Positions 1 to 9,942 of a DNA stretch of 33,892 nt are shown piece after piece. The notes under the pieces are model-generated. The model had not been told where the DNA came from. It made no database searches and saw only the letters and a list, made by a program, of their open reading frames with translations. The DNA comes from Phycisphaerae bacterium (lineage in GTDB: Bacteria > Planctomycetota > Phycisphaerae > Phycisphaerales > UBA1924), in NCBI GenBank assembly GCA_030426395.1, contig JAUHYE010000027.1, forward strand, positions 1 through 33,892, in the 5' to 3' direction. The stretch's first letter is position 1, and each line of letters opens with the position of its first letter. Position numbers and translations under genes: made by a program.

Positions 1-429
1 GCACGCCAGGCCAGCCGCCCAGGCGTCTCCCGCGGCGAGACGCTGCCCGTGGGCGTCGACACCGCCGAACTCACCCCGCCCGACGGCGACCGCCTCACCG
101 TACCGGTGGATAGCTCAGGCCAGGCCGTTGCCGGACCTCTGAACGAGATTGGCCTCTACGCCCTTTCGTGGGAAGGCGCACCCGGCCCGAGCGACATCCG
201 CGATGGCAGCCGCAGCGTGCGCCAGTTCGCGGTCAATCTTGCCAGCAGCCAGGCGTCGGACATCACGCCGCGACGCGAGTTGGTCATCCGAGCCGAGCGC
301 GTCGGCGCATCGGGCGGCGAAGACGGCAGCACTCGCGCCCCCAAACCGTTGTGGCCCTGGCTCATCGTCGCGTGTCTTGCGATCATCACCCTCGAGTGGT
401 ACGTCTACAACCGCAAGGTGCAGATTTGA
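1..429 (+). CDS. C-terminal fragment of a membrane-anchored BatA/VWA-like protein (5' partial)
   Basis: The reading frame is open from base 1 and ends in TGA at 427-429, leaving the last 142 residues of a gene that starts outside the window. The visible part has a beta-rich extracytoplasmic stretch (residues about 15-100), a short Gly/Ser linker and one C-terminal transmembrane helix that starts at WPWLIVACLAIITLEWYVYN and is followed by a short basic tail. A last-helix anchor behind a beta domain is how BatA/VWA-type membrane proteins end in MoxR-DUF58-BatA clusters, and such clusters often lie beside ABC-2 transporters in planctomycetes. That family call comes from architecture and context, because no VWA MIDAS motif lies inside the window. 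The stop overlaps the TTG start of the next gene by 4 nt, so the two are probably translationally coupled. Confidence 0.6.
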   Translation, partial: ARQASRPGVSRGETLPVGVDTAELTPPDGDRLTVPVDSSGQAVAGPLNEIGLYALSWEGAPGPSDIRDGSRSVRQFAVNLASSQASDITPRRELVIRAERVGASGGEDGSTRAPKPLWPWLIVACLAIITLEWYVYNRKVQI

Positions 430-2530
430 GACGCCTCCTCATCGCCTTCGTGGCCGGCCTCGTGCTGGCAACCTGCTGTGTGCCGCGCGCCCTGGCCCAG
501 GGTACGGGAGATACTCAGCCCACGACGGTCCTGCTCGAACTCGGCTTCTCGAACGAGTTGCCCTCGGACCAGTGGGCCCCTGTCCGCGTAATCGTGAGCC
601 CCACCGACCAAGCCGTCCAGGCGGTCGCGCGGATCGTGGTCCAGATGTCCTCCAATGACTCGATCACCACGATCGTGCCCGTCGACACCACCCCGGGCAA
701 GGAGACGGTCACACCCACCACACTATGGGTGCCGCCATCGATCGCTGGCATCCAGGTCGACCTTGTCGGCCAGGGCGGGAGACGCATTGCCTCGACGTCC
801 TATGGCTCTATCGCGGGCGCGCAGGCCATCCAGCTCAGGCCACCAACGCGTATGCCGATCATCCTGGGCGTCGGCACACCCTCGCTGCGCCTGGCCTTCG
901 GCAACGAGAACTACCAGCGTTCGTTCGTCGGCGCCGATGAGGAAGCTCTCCGCAACCGTCTGGCCGTTGCCAAAGTCGCCGCGACGACGCCGCAGGCCGT
1001 CGGTGGTCCGCCCTGGCTACCGACAACACCGATCGCCTATCAGGGGCTCGCCGCAACCATCGTCGACGGCCAACTCGCCCTCGGCCTCGAACCCGCGGGC
1101 GTTCGAGCTCTCCGCGAATCGCTCATCTCAGGTGGCCGCGTGATGGTCGTCAACGCCGACAACAACGCCCTGCGCGCGCTGCTCGGCGAGCACACTCCAG
1201 ACGGGCTCAACGCCAGAGCCGCCCGAACCACCACGCTGCCCGAAGACCTCGGCGGACCCGGCGAAATCACCTCACGATGGTTCGACGACGCGTCCCTGCC
1301 CACCGGCTGGAAGCTCGTCGATGGCTCCAATGGCCTCGCCGCGGAAGGACCGGTCGGGCTCGGCTGGCTGATGGTCCTCGGGTTCGATCCGGACGAACTC
1401 GCCGACGCGGGGCTCGTCACCTCGACCGAACTGGCCTGGCACGGCACGCTGGCCGCCATGATCGACGACGAGCTCCAGCGCGGCCTGAGCGTGCTTGGCA
1501 ATGACTGGGACAACCAGTCCCTGGGAACGATCGCCTCGTCGAGCGCCATGAACTGGGTGATGCGTTCACCCGCCGTCGGCCTTGGCGCGTTCATCGCCAT
1601 CTTCGCCATGATGGTGGGACTTGCCCTCGCGATGGGCCCGATCAACCGGCTCGTGCTCAAGCGTCTTCGCGCGCTCCACCGCTGGTGGCTGGCCTCTCTG
1701 GCATGGATCGCATTGGCGACCATCGGCGCCTGGATCCTTCCCCCACGCGTCCGCTCGGGTCCGACCAGCGTCAACAGCGTGCGCGTTGTGGACGTCTGGC
1801 AGTCAGCTCAGGGCGGCAGGCACGCATGGCAGTCGTCCATGGACGGCATCTTCATGAACACCTCGGCCACCATCGGCCTGGACGACATCGACGAGGGTTC
1901 GTGGCTCTCGCCGACGGTGGATCATTCGTGGCAGCAACGCGGCGGCTCGGGCTCGCTCACCATGGCCCCTGCCGGTAGCGTTATGAAGCCCGGCCCCACC
2001 ACCGCCCGCATGTGGACGGTGCGCACCTTCCAGCAGCACGGCGCCACCACACCGCCCATCCGCGCACACATGCGGCTCAACGGCGGCCGTTACACCCTCC
2101 GCCTCGAAGGCGACGCCACCGATGACTTCGAACTCGCCGCAGTCCACACGAGCGGGCAATGGCTGCACCTCCTACCCGGCGCATCTCCCCGAATGACGGG
2201 AACCACCGCCGAATTCGTCGCGACGCGCCAGGACCTCACCACGTTGGCCCCGCGGTACCTGAACCTTGACCGCGTAATCGAGAACAGGTGGGAGTACATG
2301 TACTCCGATTACGGCGCCCGCGAGCCCCACACCGGTTTGGCACTCCACCTCGACGGAGCCGACACCCGCGGCCGGGCCTTCGACGCCCTCGGCAACACCG
2401 ACCAATGGGCCGTGGTCTACCTCAAGTGGTCCGACCAGACGCCACTGATCGGCTCCGATGTCGGCGAGACATTCAGCACGATATGGATCAGCCGCATGGC
2501 GGTACCCATCGAGATCCAAGGAGCCCCGCG

Positions 2531-2534
<4 letters not shown>
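426..2534 (+). CDS. Large secreted/membrane protein of the BatA-ABC cluster, function unknown
   Basis: I chose the TTG at 426 because it directly precedes a good Sec signal peptide (RRLLIAFVAGLVLATCC, then ALAQ) and overlaps the previous stop; the frame is open further upstream but gives no sensible N-terminus. An AAGGTG lies about 9 nt upstream. The 702-residue product has a beta-sandwich-like N-terminal part and a central alpha/beta part (about residues 135-330) reminiscent of the glutamine amidotransferase-like domains of BatA-associated proteins, though I see no catalytic Cys nucleophile motif. Two transmembrane helices follow at about 382-405 and 417-437, then a C-terminal beta-rich extracytoplasmic domain. 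Its stop overlaps the ATG of the ABC ATPase (ATGA), so it may be an accessory component of that transporter. The specific function is unknown. Confidence 0.75.
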
Positions 2535-3459
<925 letters not shown>

Positions 3460-3463
<4 letters not shown>

Positions 3464-5286
3464 AGGAATCCCTGGCCAAGCCCGCCTCGAAGCTCATGCG
3501 CCTTCCCGGCGAATTCCGCCGAACGTTTTTCGGCGCGATCTTCCAGCGCGAGGTCAACGCCCTGGGACGACGCCGAATGCCATACTGGGTGCGCAGCGGC
3601 TACACGCTTCTGCTCATCGGCATCGTCTCGTTGGTCTTCCTGATGGTATGGGAATCGGGCCCGAGTTCGGGCTACGGCCAGCAAACGGTCCTGGAAGTCA
3701 TCGCCCCCGCGATGCTGATGACCGTCGGCGTATTCCAAATGGTCGCTCTTGCGCTCATCGCGCCCGTGCTCACCGCCGGCGCCATCGCCGACGAGAAACG
3801 CCAGCGAACGCTCTCGACCCTGCTCACCACGCCGCTCAAGAGCCGCAACATTATCCTGGGCAAGCTCAGTGCCCGCACGATCCAGCTTGTCGTGCTCGCG
3901 CTCGTGCCCATGCCGTTGCTGCTCGCGCTGCGTATCTTCGGCGGCGTCGAGGCCGAGGCCATCTTCGCCACCATGGCCCTTGGCCTGGCCGTCGGCATAC
4001 TCGGCGCCTCGCTGGCGCTGATGTTCAGCATCTGGCACCGCCGCACGCCATCGGTCGTCTTCTTCGCGTTGTGCTCGACGGCCGTGCTCGTGTTCCTGCC
4101 CTGGCTCGGCATGATGCTCACCGAGTGGAGCGTGATGCCCAACGACGACAATATATTCTTCAAGTGCATCGCACCGATCGCTCTGATCGCTGTGCTCGTC
4201 CCCGAAGACATCGGCGGCCCGTCGGTGTCGGACGTCCGGGCGTACTGGGTCGCCACCCTCACCTACCTCACCCTCATCAGTTCGGGAATCGTGCTGTTTG
4301 CCATCTTCGTCCTCCGCGGCGTGCTCAAGCGCGAGGCCTCCGGCGCCCAATCCGCGACCGTCATCGCCCGCCTCGTGGCCCCCGGCGTCGAGACGGAGAA
4401 GGTCAGGGACGACACAACCCAACGCGAGGCCCGCGCTATCGGCGACCGCCCCGTGCTCTGGCGCGAACTCCGGCAGAACGCCATGGGCAGCGGCAAACGC
4501 ACCATCTTCGCCCTGGGCCTGGGCGTCGCCATCCTGCTCTTCCTCTACGCCGTCGCCGGCCTCGACCACTCGGGCCTGACCACAACACTGCTCTTTATCG
4601 CCGCGCTCGGGCTGACGGCCCAGGTCGCGCTCTCCACGCCAGCCTCCATCACCGCCGAGCGCGACGCGGGGAGTTGGAGCGTGCTGCTCACGACGCCCGT
4701 CCGACCGTGGCAGATCGTGCTGGGCAAGACGCTCGGCGCCATCCGCAAGCTCTGGCTCATCCCCGCCGTCATCGGCTTCCACCTCGCGCTGGTCATGGCC
4801 GCCGGCTGGTTCCACCCCGTGGGCGTGCTGCACGCGACGCTCCTCATCGGCGCCCTGGTGTTCATGCTCGCCAGCACCGGCGTGTGCCTCGGCCTCATGT
4901 GCAAGCGCGGCGTGGTCGCGTCGGTCCTCAACATGGGCATCCCGTTGGTTCTGTTCATGGGCCTTCCCATCCTCGCCGCCATGTACGAGAGCTTCTCGTC
5001 CTACAACTCGTACTACTACGACAACGAGAGCAGCCTGCTGGCCGATATCGTCATGGTCTCCAACCCCTTCATCATGCTCACCGAAGCGTCGACCACCGCC
5101 ACAGGCGAGTGGGACCGCTTCAGCTACTTCTTGCGATACGAGTGGCTCGAGGGCGACCAGACGATGACCGTATGGACCTTCACCGGCCTCACGCTGCTGT
5201 GCACGGGCGGCTTGGCCGCGATCGGCGGCTTCGCTTTGGCCGTGGCCACGCTCGGCTTTAATCGCTGGAACGGCCGCCCCAGCTAA
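3460..5286 (+). CDS. ABC-2 type permease with internally duplicated halves
   Basis: This 608-residue integral membrane protein has about twelve hydrophobic segments. The first half carries an ABC-2 coupling motif at about residues 108-135 (EKRQRTLSTLLTTPLKSR, then LGK), and the second half carries a clear copy at about 400-428 (ERDAGSWSVLLTTPVRPW, then LGK). It is therefore a tandem fusion of two six-helix ABC-2 permeases, and one polypeptide could supply both transmembrane halves for a dimer of the preceding ATPase. The start at 3460 overlaps the ATPase stop (ATGA). It is the last gene of the coupled run, and only 6 bp separate it from the convergent nitroreductase gene. The export substrate is unknown. 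Confidence 0.92.
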
Positions 5287-5292
5287 CCAGCC

Positions 5293-5955
5293 TCACTCGT
5301 GCCACACGCTGATCTGGTCCAGACCCTTGCGCTCCAGCTTCGGCACCACGGCGTCATCGGCCGGATACCCAACGGGGATCAGCAGGAACGACCGCTCGTG
5401 CTCGGGCCGGCCCAGCACCGTCCTGAGGAACCCCATCGGGCTGGGCGTGTGCGTCAGCGTTGCCAGCCCCGCGTGGTGCAGCGCGGCCAGCAGCATGCCC
5501 GTGGCGATGCCAACCGACTCGTTGGTGTAGTACGTCTGCCCGCCGTCGTCGGCCTTCACCAGCTTGAACACCACGATCAGCCAGGGCGCGATCTCCAGGA
5601 ACGGCTTGCTGTCGTCGGTGCCGAAGGGCCGCAGGTCCTCGAGCCACGCCTCGCTGGCCCGCCGGTGGTAGAACTCGTGCTCCTCGGCCTCGGCCGCCGC
5701 GCGGATCTTGCTCTTGAGCTCGGCGTCCCCCACCACCACGAACCGCCACGGCTGCTTGTGCGCCCCGCTCGGGGCCGTGCTGGCCGCCAGCAGGCAGGTC
5801 TCGACGACCTCCCGAGGCACCGGCTTGTCGCTGAACATCCGCACCGTCCGCCGGCGGTCCATGACCTCGTAAAACCGCCGGGCGGCCTCCAGCCCGTCGC
5901 AGTCTGGCGTGTAGGGCCGCAGCGGCACGAATCCGTCGGGGGTCGCGTGGCTCAT
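5293..5955 (-). CDS. Nitroreductase-family flavoprotein resembling iodotyrosine deiodinase
   Basis: The 220-residue product has the FMN-binding nitroreductase fold. RRRTVRMF (34-41) and the APSGAHKQPW stretch (61-70) are the phosphate/flavin-binding parts, and the C-terminus has LLLAALHHAGL-like and LxRPEHE, PVGYP motifs. The layout matches iodotyrosine deiodinase (IYD) closely. The three residues that grip the zwitterion of iodotyrosine in the human enzyme (Glu157, Tyr161, Lys182) correspond to Glu92, Tyr96 and Lys117 here with identical spacing (4 and 21). Reductive dehalogenation of a halotyrosine is therefore a plausible reaction, although bacterial homologues may act on other phenols. 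The start at 5955 gives the conserved N-terminus; there is no Shine-Dalgarno, but an AACAAT box lies 5 nt upstream. It is transcribed away from lemA and has no obvious operon partner. Confidence 0.9.
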   Translation of the reverse strand: MSHATPDGFVPLRPYTPDCDGLEAARRFYEVMDRRRTVRMFSDKPVPREVVETCLLAASTAPSGAHKQPWRFVVVGDAELKSKIRAAAEAEEHEFYHRRASEAWLEDLRPFGTDDSKPFLEIAPWLIVVFKLVKADDGGQTYYTNESVGIATGMLLAALHHAGLATLTHTPSPMGFLRTVLGRPEHERSFLLIPVGYPADDAVVPKLERKGLDQISVWHE

Positions 5956-5960
5956 GGGCC

Positions 5961-5966
5961 ATTGTT
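5961..5966 (-). promoter_or_regulatory. -10-like box abutting the nitroreductase start
   Basis: On the minus strand AACAAT is followed by 5 nt (GGCCC) and then the ATG at 5955. No Shine-Dalgarno is present. The spacing puts the probable transcription start at or next to the start codon, consistent with a leaderless mRNA. This is the weakest member of the set because the first base is A rather than T. Confidence 0.35.
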
Positions 5967-6005
5967 CCCTTCCCAAAGCCGGACGCCCCAGGGCCTGCAA
6001 GCCGA

Positions 6006-6048
6006 TAGGATGATTCCCGAAGAATGCCATGACGGGCCGATGGGCCCG
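6006..6048 (+). promoter_or_regulatory. Candidate lemA promoter and leader hairpin
   Basis: TAGGAT at 6006-6011 fits a -10 element (TANNNT). Downstream, CGGGCC (6033-6038), loop GATG and GGCCCG (6043-6048) form a 6-bp hairpin in the predicted leader. A GGGAGG Shine-Dalgarno follows at about 6065-6070, before the ATG at 6082. I see no convincing -35 box. Confidence 0.35.
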
Positions 6049-6081
6049 GGTTCGAGCATCCAAGGGAGGGGAACCGCATCC

Positions 6082-6693
6082 ATGCTGTGGGTTATTCTGA
6101 TCATCGTCGGCGTCGTCGCGTTCGTGGGCCTGGGCGGCATCGGCTGGCTCATCGCTATCTACAACAAGCTGGTCCAGCTCAAGGAGCAGTTCAAGAACGC
6201 CTTCGCCCAGATCGAGGTCCAGCTCAAGCGCCGCCACGACCTCATCCCCAACCTCGTCGAGGTCGCCAAGGGCTACATGAGCCACGAGCGCGAAACCCTC
6301 GAGGCCGTCATCGCCGCCCGCAACCAGGCCGTCACCGGCCTCAACACCGCCGCGGCCAACCCCGGCGACCCCAGCGCCATGCAGAACCTCGGCGCCGCCG
6401 AGGGCGCCCTCACCGGCGCGATGGGCCGCCTCATGGCCGTCATGGAGGCCTACCCCGACCTCAAGGCCAACGACCAGATGATGAAGCTCCAGGAGGAGAT
6501 CACCTCCACCGAGAACAAGGTCGCCTTCGCCCGCCAGGCCTTCAACGACGCCGTCACCCGCTACAACATCGCCAAGAAGAACTTCCCCGCCGTCGTCGTC
6601 GCCCCGCTCTTCGGCCACGGCGAGGACGCGTCGCTGCTCGAGTTCGAGGACTCGGCCAAGATCCAGGACGCCCCCAAGGTCGCCTTCAACTAA
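6082..6693 (+). CDS. lemA: LemA family protein
   Basis: The product is 203 residues, the usual LemA length. An N-terminal transmembrane helix (about residues 3-25) is followed by the family hallmark YNKLVQLKEQFKNAFAQIEV and then LKRRHDLIPNLVEVAKGY (about 54-71), and by long helices ending in the TENKVAFARQAFNDAVTRYN-type signature. LemA proteins sit in the membrane with a helical bundle outside or at the envelope; their biochemical role is unsettled. The ATG at 6082 has GGGAGG about 12 nt upstream. An M48 metallopeptidase starts 24 nt downstream on the same strand, a recurrent pairing that suggests a shared role in envelope or membrane-protein quality control. Confidence 0.95.
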   Translation: MLWVILIIVGVVAFVGLGGIGWLIAIYNKLVQLKEQFKNAFAQIEVQLKRRHDLIPNLVEVAKGYMSHERETLEAVIAARNQAVTGLNTAAANPGDPSAMQNLGAAEGALTGAMGRLMAVMEAYPDLKANDQMMKLQEEITSTENKVAFARQAFNDAVTRYNIAKKNFPAVVVAPLFGHGEDASLLEFEDSAKIQDAPKVAFN

Positions 6694-6717
6694 GCCCAGC
6701 CCGAGCCCGACCCGCCC

Positions 6718-8736
6718 ATGGCCGACCTCCAGACCACCGACTTCTTCGGCCGCCAGGACAGCGCGCGCAAGCGCACCGGCCTGCTGGTCTTCCTCTACGT
6801 CTGCGCCGTCGTGCTCACCTGCGCGGCGGTCGCGGCCCTGGCCGTCCTCATCGCGCTCATCACGCACGACAGCGAGGCCGGCCGCGGGCCCGACCCGCTC
6901 ATGCTCGCCATGTTCGCCGGCGGCGGCGCGGTGGGCGCGGCCCTGCTCATCGCCGGCGGCACCGCGTATCGCATATCCGAACTCCGAGGCGGCGGCACCA
7001 CCGTCGCCCTCAGCCTCGGCGGCCGCCCCATCGACCAGTCCACGACCGACCCCGACGAGCGAATGGTCCTCAACGTCGTCGAGGAGATGTCCATCGCCAG
7101 CGGCGTGCCCGTGCCGCCCGTCTTCATGCTCGAGCAGGAGACCGGCATCAACGCGTTCGCCGCGGGCTATTCCCCCGGAGACGCGGTCATCGGCGTCACG
7201 CGGGGCTGCGTGCACGGGCTGACGCGCGACGAGCTCCAGGGCGTGATGGCCCACGAGTTCAGCCACATCCTGAACGGCGACATGCGGCTCAACATCCGCC
7301 TCGTTGGCATCCTCGGCGGCATCGTCCTGCTCAGCCTGGCTGGGTACACGCTCATGCGGGCCACCTACTACGGCTCGCTGGCCCGCAGCCGCGACAACAA
7401 GGGCGCCATCGTCATCATCGTGCTCGGGGTCGGCCTCATCGTCATCGGCGGGATTGGCTCCATGTTCGCCCGCCTCATCCAGGCCGCCGTCAGCCGCCAG
7501 CGCGAGTTCCTGGCCGACGCCAGCGCCGTCCAGTTCACGCGAAACCCAGAAGGCATCGGCGACGCGCTGCGCCGCATCGGCGGCGCCCCCAAGCGCGCCG
7601 CCATCATGAACGCCCACTCGCGCGAGATGAGCCACATGTTCTTCGGCAACGCCGTGAGCGCCAGCAGCTTCCTCGGCGCGTCCCTGGCCAGCCACCCGCC
7701 CCTCAAGAAGCGCATCCGCGCCGTGCTGCCCAAGTGGGACGGCACCTTCCTCACGCCCAAGCCGCCCAAGCCCCTGCCGCACGACGAGACGAAGAAGCGC
7801 AAGCCCGGCCCCCGCGAGCAGCTCGAAGACATCATGCGCGAGCGCATGGGCCAACAGCACGGCATCGCCCCCACCGGCGCCGCCGCCGCACTCCCACTCC
7901 TCGCCCTCATCGGCACCGCCCAGCTCGAGCACGCCGGCTACGCCCGCACGCTGCTCGACCGCATGCCGCGTCCCTTGAAGGACGCCGCCCGCGATCCCTA
8001 TGGCTGCCGCGCCGTCGTCTACGCCCTGCTGATGCACTGGACGGGCGACGACGCCAGCCTGCGCAAACAGCTGGACATCCTCGACGCCCAGAGCGACACC
8101 GGCGTCGCCGCCCTCGTCCGCTCGCTGGCCAAGGACGTCGCCCCGCTCGACAAAGACCTCAAGCTCCCCCTCGTCGACCTCTGCCTGGGCTCGCTCTCGC
8201 GCCTCAGCGAGACCCAGCACGCCACGTTCCGCGCCGTGATCCACCAGCTCGCCATGGCCGACGACGAGCTGACCACCGGCGAGTGGGCCCTGCTGCGCAT
8301 CGTCGAGACCCACCTGGACGAGCGCTTCAAGAGCGCCCGCCCCCCGAGCGTCAAGTACTACGCCCTGGGCCAGCTGGGCCAGCCGATCAGCGCCATGCTC
8401 GGCACGATCGCCCGCGCCGGCCACAAAGAACCCGGCGAGGCCGCGCAAGCGTTCAAGGCCGGCGCCGCCGTGCTCCAGCGCGGCCCCGGTTCGGCCATGC
8501 CGCCCGACCTCAGCTTCCCCACCGCCGCCGACCGCACCCCGGCCAAGCTCGACGCCGCCCTCACCGAGCTGCGCGCCGTCGCCCCGCGCGTCAAATCCAA
8601 GCTCTTAGAAGCCGCCGCCGTCGTCGTCGCCCACGACCACGAGGTCACCCCCGCCGAGGCCGACCTCCTCCGCGCCTTCGCCGACCTGCTCGGTGTCCCG
8701 ATGCCCCCGCTGCTGCCCGGCCAGAAGCTGGTCTAG
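6718..8736 (+). CDS. M48 family membrane zinc metallopeptidase with long C-terminal extension
   Basis: The 672-residue product begins with two transmembrane helices (about 22-48 and 61-82). It then carries an HtpX-like M48 catalytic domain with zinc-binding HEFSH (His179, Glu180, His183) and the third ligand Glu263 in QREFLAD. Two more hydrophobic segments (about 194-212 and 229-250) lie between these motifs. The catalytic part ends near residue 345. The remaining 325 residues form a helical extension, parts of which (for example QLAMADDELTTGEWALLR and HEVTPAEADLLRAF) resemble TerB-like acidic helices. HtpX itself is only about 290 residues, so this is the long M48 subtype rather than HtpX. 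It follows lemA by 24 nt with no Shine-Dalgarno of its own, so an operon is likely. Confidence 0.92.
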   Translation: MADLQTTDFFGRQDSARKRTGLLVFLYVCAVVLTCAAVAALAVLIALITHDSEAGRGPDPLMLAMFAGGGAVGAALLIAGGTAYRISELRGGGTTVALSLGGRPIDQSTTDPDERMVLNVVEEMSIASGVPVPPVFMLEQETGINAFAAGYSPGDAVIGVTRGCVHGLTRDELQGVMAHEFSHILNGDMRLNIRLVGILGGIVLLSLAGYTLMRATYYGSLARSRDNKGAIVIIVLGVGLIVIGGIGSMFARLIQAAVSRQREFLADASAVQFTRNPEGIGDALRRIGGAPKRAAIMNAHSREMSHMFFGNAVSASSFLGASLASHPPLKKRIRAVLPKWDGTFLTPKPPKPLPHDETKKRKPGPREQLEDIMRERMGQQHGIAPTGAAAALPLLALIGTAQLEHAGYARTLLDRMPRPLKDAARDPYGCRAVVYALLMHWTGDDASLRKQLDILDAQSDTGVAALVRSLAKDVAPLDKDLKLPLVDLCLGSLSRLSETQHATFRAVIHQLAMADDELTTGEWALLRIVETHLDERFKSARPPSVKYYALGQLGQPISAMLGTIARAGHKEPGEAAQAFKAGAAVLQRGPGSAMPPDLSFPTAADRTPAKLDAALTELRAVAPRVKSKLLEAAAVVVAHDHEVTPAEADLLRAFADLLGVPMPPLLPGQKLV

Positions 8737-8748
8737 GCCGCGGCGCAC

Positions 8749-8763
8749 GCGGACGGCGTCCGC
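8749..8763. terminator. Terminator-like hairpin between convergent genes
   Basis: GCGGAC, loop GGC and GTCCGC form a perfect 6-bp stem in the 54-bp gap between the convergent M48 and FnIII genes. There is no T tract, so intrinsic termination is uncertain. The position fits a bidirectional transcript end. Confidence 0.35.
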
Positions 8764-8790
8764 TCACCGCATCCCGACAAGAATCCGGCC

Positions 8791-9474
8791 CTAGCCCGCC
8801 GCGCGCCCGCCCACCCACGCCGGCGCGATCCGCCCCGGCACGGCCCCCGCGCCCAGCGGCAGCACCACCGGCGACGAATACGAACTCACCCCGCCCACGC
8901 GCTCGCCGCGGACGCGGTAACTGATGTTCAGCACGCCGCTGGGCGTGGCCTTGTCGACCAGCCTGCGCTCGGGCACGGTCGCGATCGTCTCCCAGGCGCT
9001 CTGCTTGCCATCGACGCCCGCCACGCGGCGCTGCACGGCGAACACCGTGCCGCCGTGCCGCGTCCCGCCCCATGCCAGATTCACTCGGCCCTGCGTGTCG
9101 AGGGACAATGTTATATTCGTCGGCGTCGGCGGCTTGCCGAGCGGGGCCTTGTCCCTGGGCGGCTCGACGGACGCCGCGGCGTAGATCACATCGGGCTGCG
9201 CGCTGTTCTTCGCGAACGCGTCGATCGAGCGCAAACAGCTCCGCCCGTCGCCCTCGGCGGTCTTCATCGCCCCCAGCCACGCGTCGTGCATGGCCTCGGC
9301 GTGGCGGCGTGCGGCCAGCATCGCGTCGTAGGCGTCGCGGGCCGCTTCCGTGCTCGCGACCGCCGCGGCCGACTGGGCGGGAACAAGCCCGACCGCGGCC
9401 GGATCGGCGTCCCACCCGTCCACGCGGCGTTCGAGGTACTCCAGCTTCCCGATCTTCGAGCTCGGCAGACGCAT
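8791..9474 (-). CDS. Fibronectin type III-like domain protein, function unknown
   Basis: The start at 9474 yields 227 residues beginning MRLPSSKIGKLEYLERRVDG. The frame is open further upstream but only into repeat-rich non-coding DNA. The N-terminal half (about 1-100) is predicted helical, with many Ala and Glu residues. The second half (about 112-215) looks like a single FnIII domain: PPTPTNITLSL, a WGGTRHGGTVFAVQRRV strand pair, WETIATV, and a closing SYRVRGER and SPVVLPLG. No signal peptide or transmembrane helix is evident, so it may be cytoplasmic or exported by another route. The product is a shape-level assignment only. It converges on the M48 gene and diverges from the FG-GAP gene across a long structured gap. 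Confidence 0.7.
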   Translation of the reverse strand: MRLPSSKIGKLEYLERRVDGWDADPAAVGLVPAQSAAAVASTEAARDAYDAMLAARRHAEAMHDAWLGAMKTAEGDGRSCLRSIDAFAKNSAQPDVIYAAASVEPPRDKAPLGKPPTPTNITLSLDTQGRVNLAWGGTRHGGTVFAVQRRVAGVDGKQSAWETIATVPERRLVDKATPSGVLNISYRVRGERVGGVSSYSSPVVLPLGAGAVPGRIAPAWVGGRAAG

Positions 9475-9648
9475 AGCACGCACTCCACGCGGGACCGGCC
9501 ACCGCCCATCGGCACCCAGACCCCACACACCCCCCATCGGTCGCTCCGCGACGGGGCTTTGGCGTTTTTGCGTCCGAACGGGCAGGATTTTTCGGCGAAC
9601 CACGAAAACCCAAGCAGAATCCACGACTTTTCGCACCGGAACGCCGAC

Positions 9649-9727
9649 GATCGGCGGCCGATCATCGTGAATCACGCGCCGATTCACGATGATCGCGGGG
9701 TGATTCGCGAGGTTCGCGGGGCGAATC
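9649..9727. repeat. Cluster of three overlapping or adjacent inverted repeats
   Basis: Three inverted repeats are packed into 79 bp. The first is GATCGGC (9649-9655), centre G, GCCGATC (9657-9663). The second is a perfect 15-bp stem, CGATCATCGTGAATC (9659-9673), loop of 7, GATTCACGATGATCG (9681-9695). The third is GATTCGC (9702-9708), loop of 12, GCGAATC (9721-9727). The first two overlap and so could form alternative structures. No T tract follows. They lie about 175 bp upstream of the FnIII start and 215 bp upstream of the FG-GAP start, so operator or cruciform roles are as plausible as an RNA structure. Confidence 0.75.
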
Positions 9728-9877
9728 TCGACGGTCCACGGGCGACCGGCGGCGATCGGCCCGGGACCGACCACGAGCACGCCCCGAACAGGCCGATCCG
9801 CCCCCGGGATCGCCCGGCGTCCGCCCGCCCCATACAACCTCCCGCCCTCCCCATGCAACCGCCCGGCTACGGCCCGG

Positions 9878-9883
9878 TATATA
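9878..9883 (+). promoter_or_regulatory. Candidate -10 box of the FG-GAP gene
   Basis: TATATA stands out in very GC-rich DNA 59 nt before the ATG at 9943. A GGGGAGG Shine-Dalgarno just before the start suits a leadered transcript. No clear -35 box is seen. Confidence 0.35.
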
Positions 9884-9942
9884 GGAACGTGGGCGGCCCG
9901 CCGGGCCCGCCGCGCGCGGACGATCCTGGGGAGGACCACCAC

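Larger units (their letters stand above)
9475..9942. other. 468-bp non-coding gap between divergent genes
   Basis: I find no gene here. Frames that stay open translate to low-complexity Arg/Pro/Ser strings, which are shadows of the inverted repeats. The gap holds T-rich patches at 9564-9640, the inverted-repeat cluster at 9649-9727 and a TATATA box at 9878-9883. Confidence 0.6.
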
